A DNA stretch of 64,000 nucleotides from Helicobacter mustelae. Its GTDB lineage: Bacteria > Campylobacterota > Campylobacteria > Campylobacterales > Helicobacteraceae. Where the stretch lies: NCBI RefSeq assembly GCF_900476215.1, contig NZ_LS483446.1, positions 682,001 through 746,000 of the forward strand. The letters are read 5' to 3'. This document shows, piece by piece, positions 27,427-36,012 of this stretch. The notes under the pieces are model-generated. The model searched no databases and was not told where the DNA came from. It was given only the letters and a program-made list of their open reading frames with translations. How positions within the stretch are numbered: the first letter of the stretch is position 1; every line of letters begins with the position of its first letter. Both the position numbers and the translations under genes were made by a program.

Positions 27427-29646
27427 TCATGAGAGATCTATAAACTTTTTTTGGAGTTTTGTTTTCCAAATTTTTTTGTCTTTTAGGATTTGGAGGAAGA
27501 GCTTTGCGCTATCCCCCCTGCCAAAATCAAGCTTTGGAGGAAATCTAGGGAGATTTTGCACATCCTGGATGGCGCGCAAAATCTCTTCTTTTTGCGCAGG
27601 AACTGAGAAAATATGAGGAGTGTTTTTGTCATATCTGCCTTCTTGTCTTGTACCAATATTGATTGCAGGGACCCCATAGATGGGGGCCTCGCGGATCCCA
27701 GCAGAACTATTGCCAATGAGGAATTTTGCATGTTTTAGCAGTGTCAAGAAACATTCAAATTTGATGGAGGGAAATACCGCAAATTGCTCTGGATCCTGCA
27801 GGGTATGAATGTGCTTGATGATGGTTTGGGATCCTGGGTCATTGTTGGGGTAGATGATGATATAGGGGATTTTGGAGGCCTTTAGTGCTTGCAGGCAGGA
27901 AGAGATGTCAGATTCAAGATTTTCTAGTTCTGTGGTCACGGAGTGGTAGAGAAAGATCCCATATCCCTCTCCTTTGAGCTGCTTAATCTGGTAGTAATGT
28001 TCCTTGATGGATTCCAGGCTGGGGAGATTTTTGCTAAGCATGGTATCGATGTCTGGAGAGCCGATGACAAAAATGTGATTTTCTTTCTCTCCGAGCTGCA
28101 AGAGGCGTGTTTTTGCTTCTTCTTTGGCGACAAAATGCAGATGCGCGATTTTGCTAATGCTATGGCGCAGGGATTCATCCACGCTCCCGCTGACTTCCCC
28201 TCCCTCGATATGAGAAACGATGATATTTTGAAATGCCCCCACGATGCTCCCAGCCAGCGCCTCCAAGCGATCGCCATGTACCACGATCATATCAGGTTTG
28301 TAGTTTTGCACGAAGGTGGAGAAATGCTCAATTGTATGAGAAAGTGCCAGATCCATGGCCTTAGCATTCGTATAGGGCTTGCCAAGTACCACAGATTCAA
28401 AGCCATCTTTGAAAATCTCTAGATACGTATTGCCATAGGATTCTAGCAGATGCATGCCGCAGGCAAAGATTTTGTACTCAAAAAGTAGAGAATTCTTCAC
28501 TTCTTGGATGAGGCTTTTGATTTTGCCCCAGTCAGCGCGAGTTCCAGTGAGAAAGACGATTTTTTTCTTCACTCCTACTCCCATGCTCGTTTCTCTCTCT
28601 CTCTCTTTGCCCTCAATCATCTCCCATGTGAGATGTGTATCACTGGGGATGTCACAGATTGCAGTCTTGCCTAAGATCTCCTCAAAATCTCTGGCTTTGA
28701 TCTCCCCAATGCCAGGGCGCTTGACCCAGAGATTTTGCATGCTAAATTTCTCTCCTTTTTTGATTGGCGCGATGCTCACACAAGTTGCAAAGGCAAAGTC
28801 CATGGTTACTTGCTCTTCTTTGGCAGGCTCTTTTTCCCCGCCACGCATGGCAAAAATCTCTTTGGCACTGATGATGAGATCTCTTGCTTCTTCCTCATCC
28901 ATCGAGCAGGGGATATCAGGACCGGTGCGATTTTTGTGATCCGTGAAATGGCGCTCGATGATGCATGCACCAAGAGCGATGGCACTTTTGCACGCATTGT
29001 TATTTTGTGTATGATCACTTAGACCAATGGGGATGTCAGGAAAGGCTTGCATGAGGCTTTGCATCGCGCCTAAGCGGACTAAATGAGGAGGAGTGGGATA
29101 GAGATTGGTGGTATGCAGAAGCGCAAAGCTCACACCACTTTCTTTCAAAATTGCTACGGTTTTTTTTACGCTTTTGAGATCATTCATGCCTGTGGATACA
29201 ATCATAGGCTTGCCAAAACTTGCGATATGCTTAATCAAGGGAGTGTTATTCATCTCTCCAGAGCCGATCTTATAGGCACTTACTCCCATTTTTTCCAGGC
29301 GGTCGGCACCCGCACGCGAAAAGGGAGTGGAGAGGAAAATCATGCCTTGGGATTCTATGTATTCTTTCAGCGCAATTTCATCTTTTTCACTTAGAGCACA
29401 AGATCGCATAATCTCATAAATGCTTTTGTCACTATTGCCTGGAATGACATGTTTTGCCAGAGAGCTCATTTCATCTTGGATGATATGGGTTTGATGCTTG
29501 ATAAGCTCCACTCCTGCTCTTTTTGCAGCATCTACCATTTGCTTTGCAATCTCTAAACTGCCATTGTGATTAATTCCAAGTTCTGCAATCACAAGTGGTG
29601 GAAAGTCTTTACCAATTTTTCGGTGTTGTATTTTGAGGGTTTGCAT
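27427..29646 (-). CDS. neuBC: Fused sialic acid synthase NeuB - UDP-GlcNAc 2-epimerase NeuC
   Basis: One 739-residue reading frame. Residues 1 to about 350 are NeuB, condensing ManNAc and PEP to Neu5Ac: [51 protein letters not shown], and a C-terminal antifreeze-like domain ending near [10 protein letters not shown]. From Met 355 it is NeuC, the hydrolysing epimerase producing ManNAc: [43 protein letters not shown] and [11 protein letters not shown]. Both halves resemble C. jejuni NeuB1 and NeuC1 throughout. The joint (residues 347-352, KERERE) is encoded by an (AG)7 repeat at 28593-28606. I start at ATG 29646, because upstream in-frame sequence does not resemble NeuB. Confidence 0.93.
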   Translation of the reverse strand: MQTLKIQHRKIGKDFPPLVIAELGINHNGSLEIAKQMVDAAKRAGVELIKHQTHIIQDEMSSLAKHVIPGNSDKSIYEIMRSCALSEKDEIALKEYIESQGMIFLSTPFSRAGADRLEKMGVSAYKIGSGEMNNTPLIKHIASFGKPMIVSTGMNDLKSVKKTVAILKESGVSFALLHTTNLYPTPPHLVRLGAMQSLMQAFPDIPIGLSDHTQNNNACKSAIALGACIIERHFTDHKNRTGPDIPCSMDEEEARDLIISAKEIFAMRGGEKEPAKEEQVTMDFAFATCVSIAPIKKGEKFSMQNLWVKRPGIGEIKARDFEEILGKTAICDIPSDTHLTWEMIEGKERERETSMGVGVKKKIVFLTGTRADWGKIKSLIQEVKNSLLFEYKIFACGMHLLESYGNTYLEIFKDGFESVVLGKPYTNAKAMDLALSHTIEHFSTFVQNYKPDMIVVHGDRLEALAGSIVGAFQNIIVSHIEGGEVSGSVDESLRHSISKIAHLHFVAKEEAKTRLLQLGEKENHIFVIGSPDIDTMLSKNLPSLESIKEHYYQIKQLKGEGYGIFLYHSVTTELENLESDISSCLQALKASKIPYIIIYPNNDPGSQTIIKHIHTLQDPEQFAVFPSIKFECFLTLLKHAKFLIGNSSAGIREAPIYGVPAINIGTRQEGRYDKNTPHIFSVPAQKEEILRAIQDVQNLPRFPPKLDFGRGDSAKLFLQILKDKKIWKTKLQKKFIDLS
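28593..28606 (-). repeat. (AG)7 dinucleotide repeat at the neuB/neuC joint
   Basis: Seven AG units on the coding strand keep neuB and neuC in one frame. With eight units NeuB would stop at a TAG about ten bases after the natural NeuC ATG (28584). With six, NeuB would stop about 17 codons later. Repeat-length change here would therefore switch between a fused and a split arrangement, with the purine tract itself able to act as the NeuC ribosome-binding site. Confidence 0.9.
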
Positions 29647-29884
29647 GGTTATAGAATTCTTTGTGGTTTGGATGAATTGTAGCAAAAAATTTTTATCATT
29701 TATAGCTGCAAAATAGCGCCACCCCACCGCTTATGCTGCAATTGTGCCAGAGAGTTTAGGGGCTGTAAAATTCACACAAACAAACGAGACCCAACACGCG
29801 CTATTCACGCAGGACAAAGTGGCATTCCTCTGGTAAAATTGCAAAAATCCAAGCGCTGCAAAAAGCAAAAAGCAAATGAGTGGA

Positions 29885-30589
29885 TTAGCATCTTTGTGCG
29901 ACCAGATAAATAGGGTGGTAGGTGAGGGTGTTGTGGTATTTGTTTTCTAGATCTTGGAGGGTTTTTTTGGTGATTTTGGCATCTTTTGCCAGGGCATTGG
30001 TGCCAGTGCTCTGTAAATGAGAAAAGACCTCTAGCGCCCTGCCAAAAGAAAGACACACGCGCTCTTCAAAAAGATGCAGAATCTTCCAGTTTTGTTTTAA
30101 AAATTTCTCATAGCAAGCAAGTTCCAAATAAGGCAGGCCAAAGCCCGTGAGCTCCCTGATTTCATAGAGATTTTCTTTGCCAAAGCAAGTGATGGCCAGG
30201 ATGCTGTCTTTTTTGCTAAAAAGATCCAAATTCTTAAAAAATAATTCTTGATTTAGCCACTGCATGCAGGCATTGGAGAGAATCAGATCAAAGGTTTTTG
30301 AAGCAAGATGGAGATTTGCCTCATTCATATCAAAAGAGAAAAATTCTATCTGGGGGGGGAAATGATGGGCATAATCAATGATGTCATTGCATAAAAATCG
30401 TTCATATTGCAAGCAATGAGTGATTTTTTGAGTGAAGCCCCCAGTCCCAGCACCAAATTCAAAAATGCTATCAAAAGATTTTTTGGGCAGCAAGGAGAGG
30501 AGTTTGTCTTGCATCTGATTTTGGATGATGGCATGGGCATTGTAGCTATGCTCTGCGCGCAAAAATCGCTTTTTAATCAAATCTTTCAT
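29885..30589 (-). CDS. bioC: Malonyl-ACP O-methyltransferase BioC
   Basis: SAM-dependent methyltransferase that caps malonyl-ACP so that fatty acid synthesis can build the pimelate arm of biotin. FLRAEHSYNAHAIIQNQM is the BioC N-terminal signature, FEFGAGTGGFT is the SAM-binding motif, and LSNACMQWL follows. ATG 30589 (234 residues) is preferred over the ATG five codons upstream because AGGTTAGGA precedes it. The coding strand contains a C8 tract (30352-30359) near residue 77, where slippage would truncate the protein. bioG and bioF lie upstream on the same strand. Confidence 0.88.
   Translation of the reverse strand: MKDLIKKRFLRAEHSYNAHAIIQNQMQDKLLSLLPKKSFDSIFEFGAGTGGFTQKITHCLQYERFLCNDIIDYAHHFPPQIEFFSFDMNEANLHLASKTFDLILSNACMQWLNQELFFKNLDLFSKKDSILAITCFGKENLYEIRELTGFGLPYLELACYEKFLKQNWKILHLFEERVCLSFGRALEVFSHLQSTGTNALAKDAKITKKTLQDLENKYHNTLTYHPIYLVAQRC
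30352..30359 (-). repeat. C8 homopolymer inside bioC
   Basis: Eight consecutive C on the coding strand (G8 on plus) encode part of HHFPPQIEF. The frame is currently open. The tract is of a length that can slip in Helicobacter genomes. Confidence 0.7.
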
Positions 30590-30753
30590 ACATCCTAACC
30601 TCATTTTTTGTGTCTGATTGCTTTTTTGCTTGAGTGAAATTTTGCGCCAAATTCTACCCGACTTTTCCTCAAATTTGCATCAATTTTTTATCCGCATCTA
30701 GGCTAGATTTTTCACCCAAAACGCTCGCCCAAAACCCCAGTGCTAATTTTGCA

Positions 30754-31368
30754 TCATGCCTCAAAAAAATCCTCCCATCTTTGCACATCAAAAAATACAA
30801 AATGTGGCGCTTGCAGGATTTTATAATGCTCCCAAGTACTTTTTTGGATCTTGCTTGCAAAGATTGCATCCTCCTGACTGATATACACATCATCCCATGC
30901 AAAGGAGCGCGGTGGAATGGTGCATAGGGTATGATAGAGCCAGGATAGCTCCTCTGTGAGATTTGTGGGAAAGGTGAAATCTCTAGCCTTTGGGAAATGC
31001 CATCCAAATACCCCCTGGTAGAAATCCAGGGGAGAGAAATGCTTGATGGTATGGGCAAAGATTCTAGGCGGAATGCCAAATGTTTTGTGGATGCCATAAT
31101 CTGTGCCATTGATGGCAATGGATTTTTTTATGTGGAGTGTGGGAGGAGTGAAGCGATTGGCCATTGCCACGCCCATAGACCAGGCGAGCAAAAAAATCTC
31201 TTTTCCCTCCAAAAAATCTAGATTCAAAGCATCCTCGCGATAATCATAAACCAACACGACACCACATTGTGCATGCAAGTGCTTAAAAAAGTTAGGGTCT
31301 GTGCCAAAGCCTCCAAAGCAGAGAGTCACTCTTTTGGTAGTGATGGGATGGAGGATTGTTACTTGCAT
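30754..31368 (-). CDS. bioG: Pimeloyl-ACP methyl ester esterase BioG
   Basis: Removes the methyl group from pimeloyl-ACP methyl ester, ending the BioC-started pathway. The 204-residue alpha/beta hydrolase has the nucleophile elbow AWSMGVAMA and a C-terminal catalytic His in APHFVF. LCFGGFGTDPNFF near the N-terminus is typical of the BioG (DUF452) family that replaces BioH in many epsilonproteobacteria. It overlaps the end of bioF by ten bases, so the two are translationally coupled. Confidence 0.85.
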   Translation of the reverse strand: MQVTILHPITTKRVTLCFGGFGTDPNFFKHLHAQCGVVLVYDYREDALNLDFLEGKEIFLLAWSMGVAMANRFTPPTLHIKKSIAINGTDYGIHKTFGIPPRIFAHTIKHFSPLDFYQGVFGWHFPKARDFTFPTNLTEELSWLYHTLCTIPPRSFAWDDVYISQEDAIFASKIQKSTWEHYKILQAPHFVFFDVQRWEDFFEA

Positions 31369-32513
31369 AATGCCTGGGCGATTTGTGTAATTTCTTCTTT
31401 GTCTAGTCCTGCGTGCAGGGAGATTCGGATCCTTGCTTGATTGCTTGGCACTGTTGGGGGGCGAATGGCAGGGGCATAGAATCCTCTTTCTTCTAGTCTT
31501 TGGGAGAGCTCTAGGGTTTTTTGATTGTCATGGGTCATGATGCAAAAAATCTGTGCCCTTCCAAGGAAATGGATTCCAGAATCTTGGAGATGAGATTTTA
31601 GCAATGCGCAGAGTTTTTGCAAATGCTTTTGGCGAGATTTGAGTTTGGAAAGATTTTCAAAGACATAGAGGGTAAAAGCGATGTTGATTGGCGGGAGCAT
31701 GGTGGAATAAATCAGGCTTCTGGCCTTGTTGATGAAATATTGCTTAAAAGTTGGGGAGCATAAAACACATCCCCCCACAGAGCCTATGGCCTTGCCAAAG
31801 GCAAGTACGACAAAATCAATGGACTCTAACAGGGCAAACTCTTTTGCAAGGCCTAGCATCTCCTGCCCACACACACCCAAAGAATGCGCTTCATCCAGAT
31901 AGATGGAGAGATTTTTATAAAGGCTTTTGAATCGCACAAACTCCACAAGCGGGGCAAAATCCCCATCCATGCTAAAAATCCCCTCGCTTACAAGGATGAC
32001 ATGCTCATATTTGTGGGCATGGGTTTGGAGGATTTTCTCTACTTCTTCTAGATGATTATGCTTGAAGCGGAGAAATCTAGCGCGCGAGATTTTGATCCCA
32101 TCAAAGATGCTAGCATGCGCAGCACTATCAATGACAAAGAGCACGCCTCCAAGCTGATGGAGTGAGTCAATGCAGCCAATATTGGCATGATAGCCGCTAT
32201 TAAAAAGCAGCGCAGATTTGGGTGCATAAAGCAAGGAGAGCAGGGACTCTAGGCGGGCAAAAATCTCAAAATTCCCACTTAAGATACGAGAAGAAGAGCT
32301 AGAAAAAGGAGTGAGTGCAGGGTCATGTTGGGCTAGAAATTCTCCTTGCAAGGAGGGGTCTTGCGCGATCCCTAGATAATCATTTGTTGCAAGATTGAGC
32401 AGGGGTTTTTCTCCCTTGTAGAGTAGTTTTCCCTGGTGGGAGAGGGGAGAAAGTGCTCGAAAGTTTGTATTTTCCCTCAAAGCATCCAAAATTTTTTGTG
32501 CCTTATGTTGCAT
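31359..32513 (-). CDS. bioF: 8-amino-7-oxononanoate synthase BioF
   Basis: PLP enzyme condensing pimeloyl-ACP and alanine. The 384 residues have NLATNDYLGIA near the N-terminus, the substrate-binding HASIFDGIK, YLDEAHSLGVCG with the PLP-contacting Asp and His, and the Schiff-base lysine in FGKAIGSVGG. Low-complexity or frame problems are not seen. It is divergent from bioA, with the shared spacer holding a TATAAT for bioA. bioG and bioC follow downstream. Confidence 0.93.
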   Translation of the reverse strand: MQHKAQKILDALRENTNFRALSPLSHQGKLLYKGEKPLLNLATNDYLGIAQDPSLQGEFLAQHDPALTPFSSSSSRILSGNFEIFARLESLLSLLYAPKSALLFNSGYHANIGCIDSLHQLGGVLFVIDSAAHASIFDGIKISRARFLRFKHNHLEEVEKILQTHAHKYEHVILVSEGIFSMDGDFAPLVEFVRFKSLYKNLSIYLDEAHSLGVCGQEMLGLAKEFALLESIDFVVLAFGKAIGSVGGCVLCSPTFKQYFINKARSLIYSTMLPPINIAFTLYVFENLSKLKSRQKHLQKLCALLKSHLQDSGIHFLGRAQIFCIMTHDNQKTLELSQRLEERGFYAPAIRPPTVPSNQARIRISLHAGLDKEEITQIAQALCK

Positions 32514-32531
32514 TGGGTATTCCTAGGTGGT

Positions 32532-32537
32532 TATAAT
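32532..32537 (+). promoter_or_regulatory. Probable -10 box of bioA in the bioF-bioA spacer
   Basis: TATAAT lies 31 bases before the bioA ATG within a 54-base divergent spacer. I see no clear BirA-type operator palindrome there. Confidence 0.5.
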
Positions 32538-32567
32538 CAAATTTTATCAAAATTCCTAGGAGAAGCC

Positions 32568-33845
32568 ATGCAGAGTTTAATCAGCCAGGACCTGGCACAT
32601 ATTTGGCATCCTTGCACGCAGATGCAGGATCATGAAAAAATCCCCCTCATCCCTATCCAAAGAGGCGAGGGGGTGTTTTTATTTGATTTTGAGGGGAGGG
32701 CTTATATTGATGGGATTAGTAGCTGGTGGGTCAATCTTTTTGGGCATTGCAATCCAACCATCAATCAAAAACTCAAAGAGCAGATTGATAGTCTTGAGCA
32801 TGTGCTTTTAGCAGGCTTTACTCATGAACCAATTATTACGCTATCTAGGCGATTGTGTGCTCTTTTGCCAAAATCTTTGCAGAAATGCTTTTATGCGGAT
32901 AATGGCTCTTCAGCTATTGAAGTGGCATTAAAAATGAGCTTCCACAAACATAGGCTAGAAGGGCGGATGAAGACAAAATTTCTCGCCCTAACCCATAGCT
33001 ATCATGGCGAGACTCTTGGTGCTTTAAGTGTGGGAAATGTGGCGCTCTACAAAGAGACCTATGGCCCATTGCTGCTAGATTGCATGTTTGCTCCCTCCCC
33101 TGTGGGGGAGGATTTTGCCAAAGAGCTTGAGATTTTTCAATCCCTTATCAAAAACCATCACAAGGAGCTCTGCGCATTTATCTTGGAGCCTTTGGTGCAG
33201 TGCGCGGGAAATATGAATATGTATAGCAGGGATTTTGTGCACGAGGCTTGCAAATTTGCCCAAAGCTATGGGGTCAGCGTGATTTTTGATGAGATTGCTG
33301 TGGGATTTGGGCGAGTGGGCAGTATGTTTGCTCTCTTGCAATGCGGGGTGGTGCCAGATTTTCTCTGTCTTTCAAAAGGCATCACAGGTGGGTATTTGCC
33401 CCTATCTGTGGTGGTGACTAGTGATGAGGTGTATCAGAGTTTTTATGCACCCTATGAGGAGGGTAGGGCGTTTTTGCATTCCCATAGCTATACGGGCAAT
33501 CCACTGGCCTGTGCGTGTGCTAATGCGGTGTTAGATCTTTTTGAAAAGCAGAACGTGATTGAGAAAAATCAAGAGCTTGCTAGCTATATTTTGCAGCGCT
33601 TTATCTCTTTTGGTGCGTTTAAAAATGTCACAAATATCCGCTCATGTGGTATGATCTTTGCCTTTGATCTTATTAGCAATCAAAAGCGCGCAGGCCTAGT
33701 GTTTTTTACCAAGGCTCTGCAATGGGGGATGATCTTGCGTCCGCTTGGCAATACGATTTATTTCATGCCGCCCTATGTGATCACAAAAGAGCAGGTGGAT
33801 TTTGTCTGTGATGGGATTGAGGGAATCTTAAAAGAATTTAAGTGA
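32568..33845 (+). CDS. bioA: Adenosylmethionine-8-amino-7-oxononanoate aminotransferase BioA
   Basis: PLP aminotransferase that converts KAPA to DAPA using SAM as amino donor. IWHPCTQMQDHE at the N-terminus and DGISSWWVNLFGH are BioA-specific substrate-pocket motifs. FDEIAVGFGR contains the PLP-binding Asp, and LSKGITGGYLP contains the Schiff-base Lys. ATG 32568 with AGGAGA just upstream gives 425 residues, whereas the longer open frame to 32436 lies inside bioF. It is transcribed divergently from bioF-bioG-bioC. Confidence 0.94.
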   Translation: MQSLISQDLAHIWHPCTQMQDHEKIPLIPIQRGEGVFLFDFEGRAYIDGISSWWVNLFGHCNPTINQKLKEQIDSLEHVLLAGFTHEPIITLSRRLCALLPKSLQKCFYADNGSSAIEVALKMSFHKHRLEGRMKTKFLALTHSYHGETLGALSVGNVALYKETYGPLLLDCMFAPSPVGEDFAKELEIFQSLIKNHHKELCAFILEPLVQCAGNMNMYSRDFVHEACKFAQSYGVSVIFDEIAVGFGRVGSMFALLQCGVVPDFLCLSKGITGGYLPLSVVVTSDEVYQSFYAPYEEGRAFLHSHSYTGNPLACACANAVLDLFEKQNVIEKNQELASYILQRFISFGAFKNVTNIRSCGMIFAFDLISNQKRAGLVFFTKALQWGMILRPLGNTIYFMPPYVITKEQVDFVCDGIEGILKEFK

Positions 33846-33857
33846 TTTTTTGAGGGG

Positions 33858-34016
33858 GTGGAATCGCCATGTTTGGGAATTGTTGTGTGTTTGATGGGAT
33901 TTTTGGGATGTGCAGAAGTCTGTGCTGCCCAAAGCACACAAGTAGGGAAAAAGCATACAAAAACCAAGCTAAACACGCAAAAGCGCAAGGATTTAGAGAG
34001 AGTGCAAATGTATTAG
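33858..34016 (+). CDS. Possible 52-residue small lipoprotein
   Basis: In the bioA-bioD gap a plus-strand frame begins at GTG 33858, with TTG 33873 as an alternative. It encodes a hydrophobic stretch ending in a lipobox-like LMGFLGC and then a Lys/Thr-rich mature part. It starts 12 bases after bioA but has no good Shine-Dalgarno sequence, and its end overlaps bioD on the other strand by 24 bases. A different frame from ATG 33870 is also open, so coding status is uncertain. Confidence 0.25.
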   Translation: MESPCLGIVVCLMGFLGCAEVCAAQSTQVGKKHTKTKLNTQKRKDLERVQMY

Positions 34017-34604
34017 CGGCTTGAATTGCGCGTGAAAAATCTCTTGTGCAATTGCAAAATTCTCTCTGTCAAAAAAAGGCAGATGCAAGAGGGGGAGATT
34101 TGTATGTGCCCTCACAAAAGAGCTGATGCTTAAATCCTCCTCCCCACACAGCAAAATCCCTAAAATCTGAATTTTTCGCTTTTGCAATGCCTCTAGACTC
34201 AAAAAAAGATGACTGATTGCACCAAGATAATATTTCCCCACCAAAAAGGTGGGTAGCTTGTGGTGAGCGAGAAAATCTATGACGAAATTTTGCTCATCTA
34301 GTGGGCAGAAGAGCCCGCCTGGAGTTTCGATGATGAGGTTTTTTGCAGAGGGGATGGGGAGGGAGAGGCCATGGTATTTTGCATTTTCTTTTTGTTTGCC
34401 GATGTGGGGGGAGGCGGGGGTTTTTAGGAAGTAGCCTTCTTTGTGGATGGTGGTTTGTGGGGAAAACTGCAAGATTTTTTGACTGTCTTTTGGATTGCCT
34501 GCTTGAATGAGTTTGTAATAATCATATTTTAGGATTTTGCAGAGCATGGCACTGGCATGGGTTTTGCCTGTGTTGGTGTGGATTCCGCTGATGCAAATTT
34601 GCAT
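33993..34604 (-). CDS. bioD: Dethiobiotin synthetase BioD
   Basis: Closes the ureido ring of dethiobiotin from DAPA, CO2 and ATP. The P-loop GIHTNTGKTHASAML is at residues 7-21, and ETPGGLFCPLDE contains the second nucleotide/DAPA-binding segment. ATG 34604 follows AAGGAG with good spacing. The frame extends ten codons upstream without conservation. The 203 residues match the short Helicobacter-type BioD. It converges on bioA. BioB is not in the window. Confidence 0.9.
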   Translation of the reverse strand: MQICISGIHTNTGKTHASAMLCKILKYDYYKLIQAGNPKDSQKILQFSPQTTIHKEGYFLKTPASPHIGKQKENAKYHGLSLPIPSAKNLIIETPGGLFCPLDEQNFVIDFLAHHKLPTFLVGKYYLGAISHLFLSLEALQKRKIQILGILLCGEEDLSISSFVRAHTNLPLLHLPFFDRENFAIAQEIFHAQFKPLIHLHSL

Positions 34605-34893
34605 TTTTTCTCCTTTGTGAGATTTGCCTCTCATTTTATGGGATTTTTGCAGAATTTTATAGGTTGTTGGAATGCTTTGGGCTTTTGAGAGATTTTATGA
34701 GATTTTGAGTGGGTTTTGAGGGGCTTTTGAGAGAGCATCATATCTCATTATCACAAAGAGTCCCAAAAGCTCTCAAGGGGTGCTACAAAACACACCGCCA
34801 CAAAGAAAAAACCCCATGGGTGTTCCAAAGATCCAAGACTCCAAAGCTTTGTGAGACAAAGATCTAAAAATCCCAAAGACCCCTCAAGGGAGT

Positions 34894-35415
34894 TTATTTT
34901 TTGTAGGCCTTGATTGCAGCATCTAGGATTTCTTTGGCTTTTTCTTTGCCTTCATATTCCTTTACCTTCACCCATTTGTTGGGCTCTAGCATTTTGTAAG
35001 TTTCAAAGAAATTTTTGATGCGTGCCAATGTGATTTTGGGAAGATCCTCATAGCTTTTGATCCCATCAAAGCGCGGATCGATCTTGCTGATGGGCACAGC
35101 GAGTAGCTTTTCATCCATCCCGCTCTCATCCTCCATGAGCAGCGCGCCAATGAGGCGGCATTTGATGAGACTGCCTGCTTGCAGGGGGTATTTGTTAAGC
35201 ACAAGCACATCTACTGGATCTCCATCATCGCTCAATGTATTGGGGATAAAGCCATAATTTGCTGGATAAAACATCGCGCTATACATGACGCGATCTACTT
35301 CTATGGCGCCGCTTTCTTTGTCAATCTCATATTTGATGTTGGACATGTAGGGAACTTCGATTACTACATTGACTTTTTCTGGATTTTCTCCCACGGGGAT
35401 TTTTTCTAATTGCAT
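34894..35415 (-). CDS. ppa: Inorganic pyrophosphatase (family I)
   Basis: Hydrolyses pyrophosphate released by biosynthesis. The 173 residues carry the family signature DGDPVDVLV with its metal-binding aspartates, EVPYMSNIKYEIDK near the N-terminus, and MYSAMFYPANYGFIP. It lies 21 bases downstream of adk in a likely cheV-aspS-adk-ppa operon with the same gene order as H. pylori. AAGGAG precedes the start. Confidence 0.95.
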   Translation of the reverse strand: MQLEKIPVGENPEKVNVVIEVPYMSNIKYEIDKESGAIEVDRVMYSAMFYPANYGFIPNTLSDDGDPVDVLVLNKYPLQAGSLIKCRLIGALLMEDESGMDEKLLAVPISKIDPRFDGIKSYEDLPKITLARIKNFFETYKMLEPNKWVKVKEYEGKEKAKEILDAAIKAYKK

Positions 35416-35436
35416 TTTTACTCCTTTGTTTGAATA

Positions 35437-36003
35437 TTAAATTTTTGACTGAATAAATTCCTGCATTTCTTTGACAATTTCCTCAATACTGCGCTCACCA
35501 TTGATTTTTTTCAGAATGTCTTGATAAAAGTTTTGGATTGCAGGAAGGGGTTCTAGAAAAACCTTCATGCGATTATGAAATACCTCTGCATTATCATCCT
35601 CCCCCCTAGCTCTTCCTAACACCCTATCCCTTGCGGTTTCTTGGCTTACCTCTACCTCAATTACGCTCTCTAGCTTGACCTTATCCTGAGCCTTTAGCAC
35701 CGCATCAAATGCCTCCATTTGCTCAACACTTCTGGGGTATCCATCAATCAAAATCACATCTCTTGGTGCGTGAGTGATGGCATTTAAGATGGTGTCTACC
35801 ACGATCTCTAGGGGCACCAGATTACCCTTTGAGGTGAAGCCCTCAATAATCCTTCCTCTCTCTGTGCCCTTGGCAGTCTCTGCGCGCAGCAAATCTCCTG
35901 TGGAATAATGTACGATTTTGTCACTATGATTTTTTGCAATCCATTCTGCATCTGTGGTTTTGCCGCTGCCAGGAGCGCCGATGATTAAAAATAACTTCTT
36001 CAT
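35437..36003 (-). CDS. adk: Adenylate kinase
   Basis: Interconverts ATP, AMP and ADP. The P-loop is [13 protein letters not shown] (residues 9-21), the AMP-binding segment is [10 protein letters not shown], and [15 protein letters not shown] is the family signature. At 188 residues it is the short form without the zinc-type LID. It is ten bases from aspS and upstream of ppa in the same run. Confidence 0.95.
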   Translation of the reverse strand: MKKLFLIIGAPGSGKTTDAEWIAKNHSDKIVHYSTGDLLRAETAKGTERGRIIEGFTSKGNLVPLEIVVDTILNAITHAPRDVILIDGYPRSVEQMEAFDAVLKAQDKVKLESVIEVEVSQETARDRVLGRARGEDDNAEVFHNRMKVFLEPLPAIQNFYQDILKKINGERSIEEIVKEMQEFIQSKI

Positions 36004-36012
36004 TCCTTTTCC

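Noticed and set aside
33773-33988. Minus-strand ORF with a signal-peptide-like start in the bioA-bioD gap
   Set aside because: Starts at TTG without a ribosome-binding site and mostly overlaps the end of bioA. Its hydrophobicity mirrors the opposite strand.
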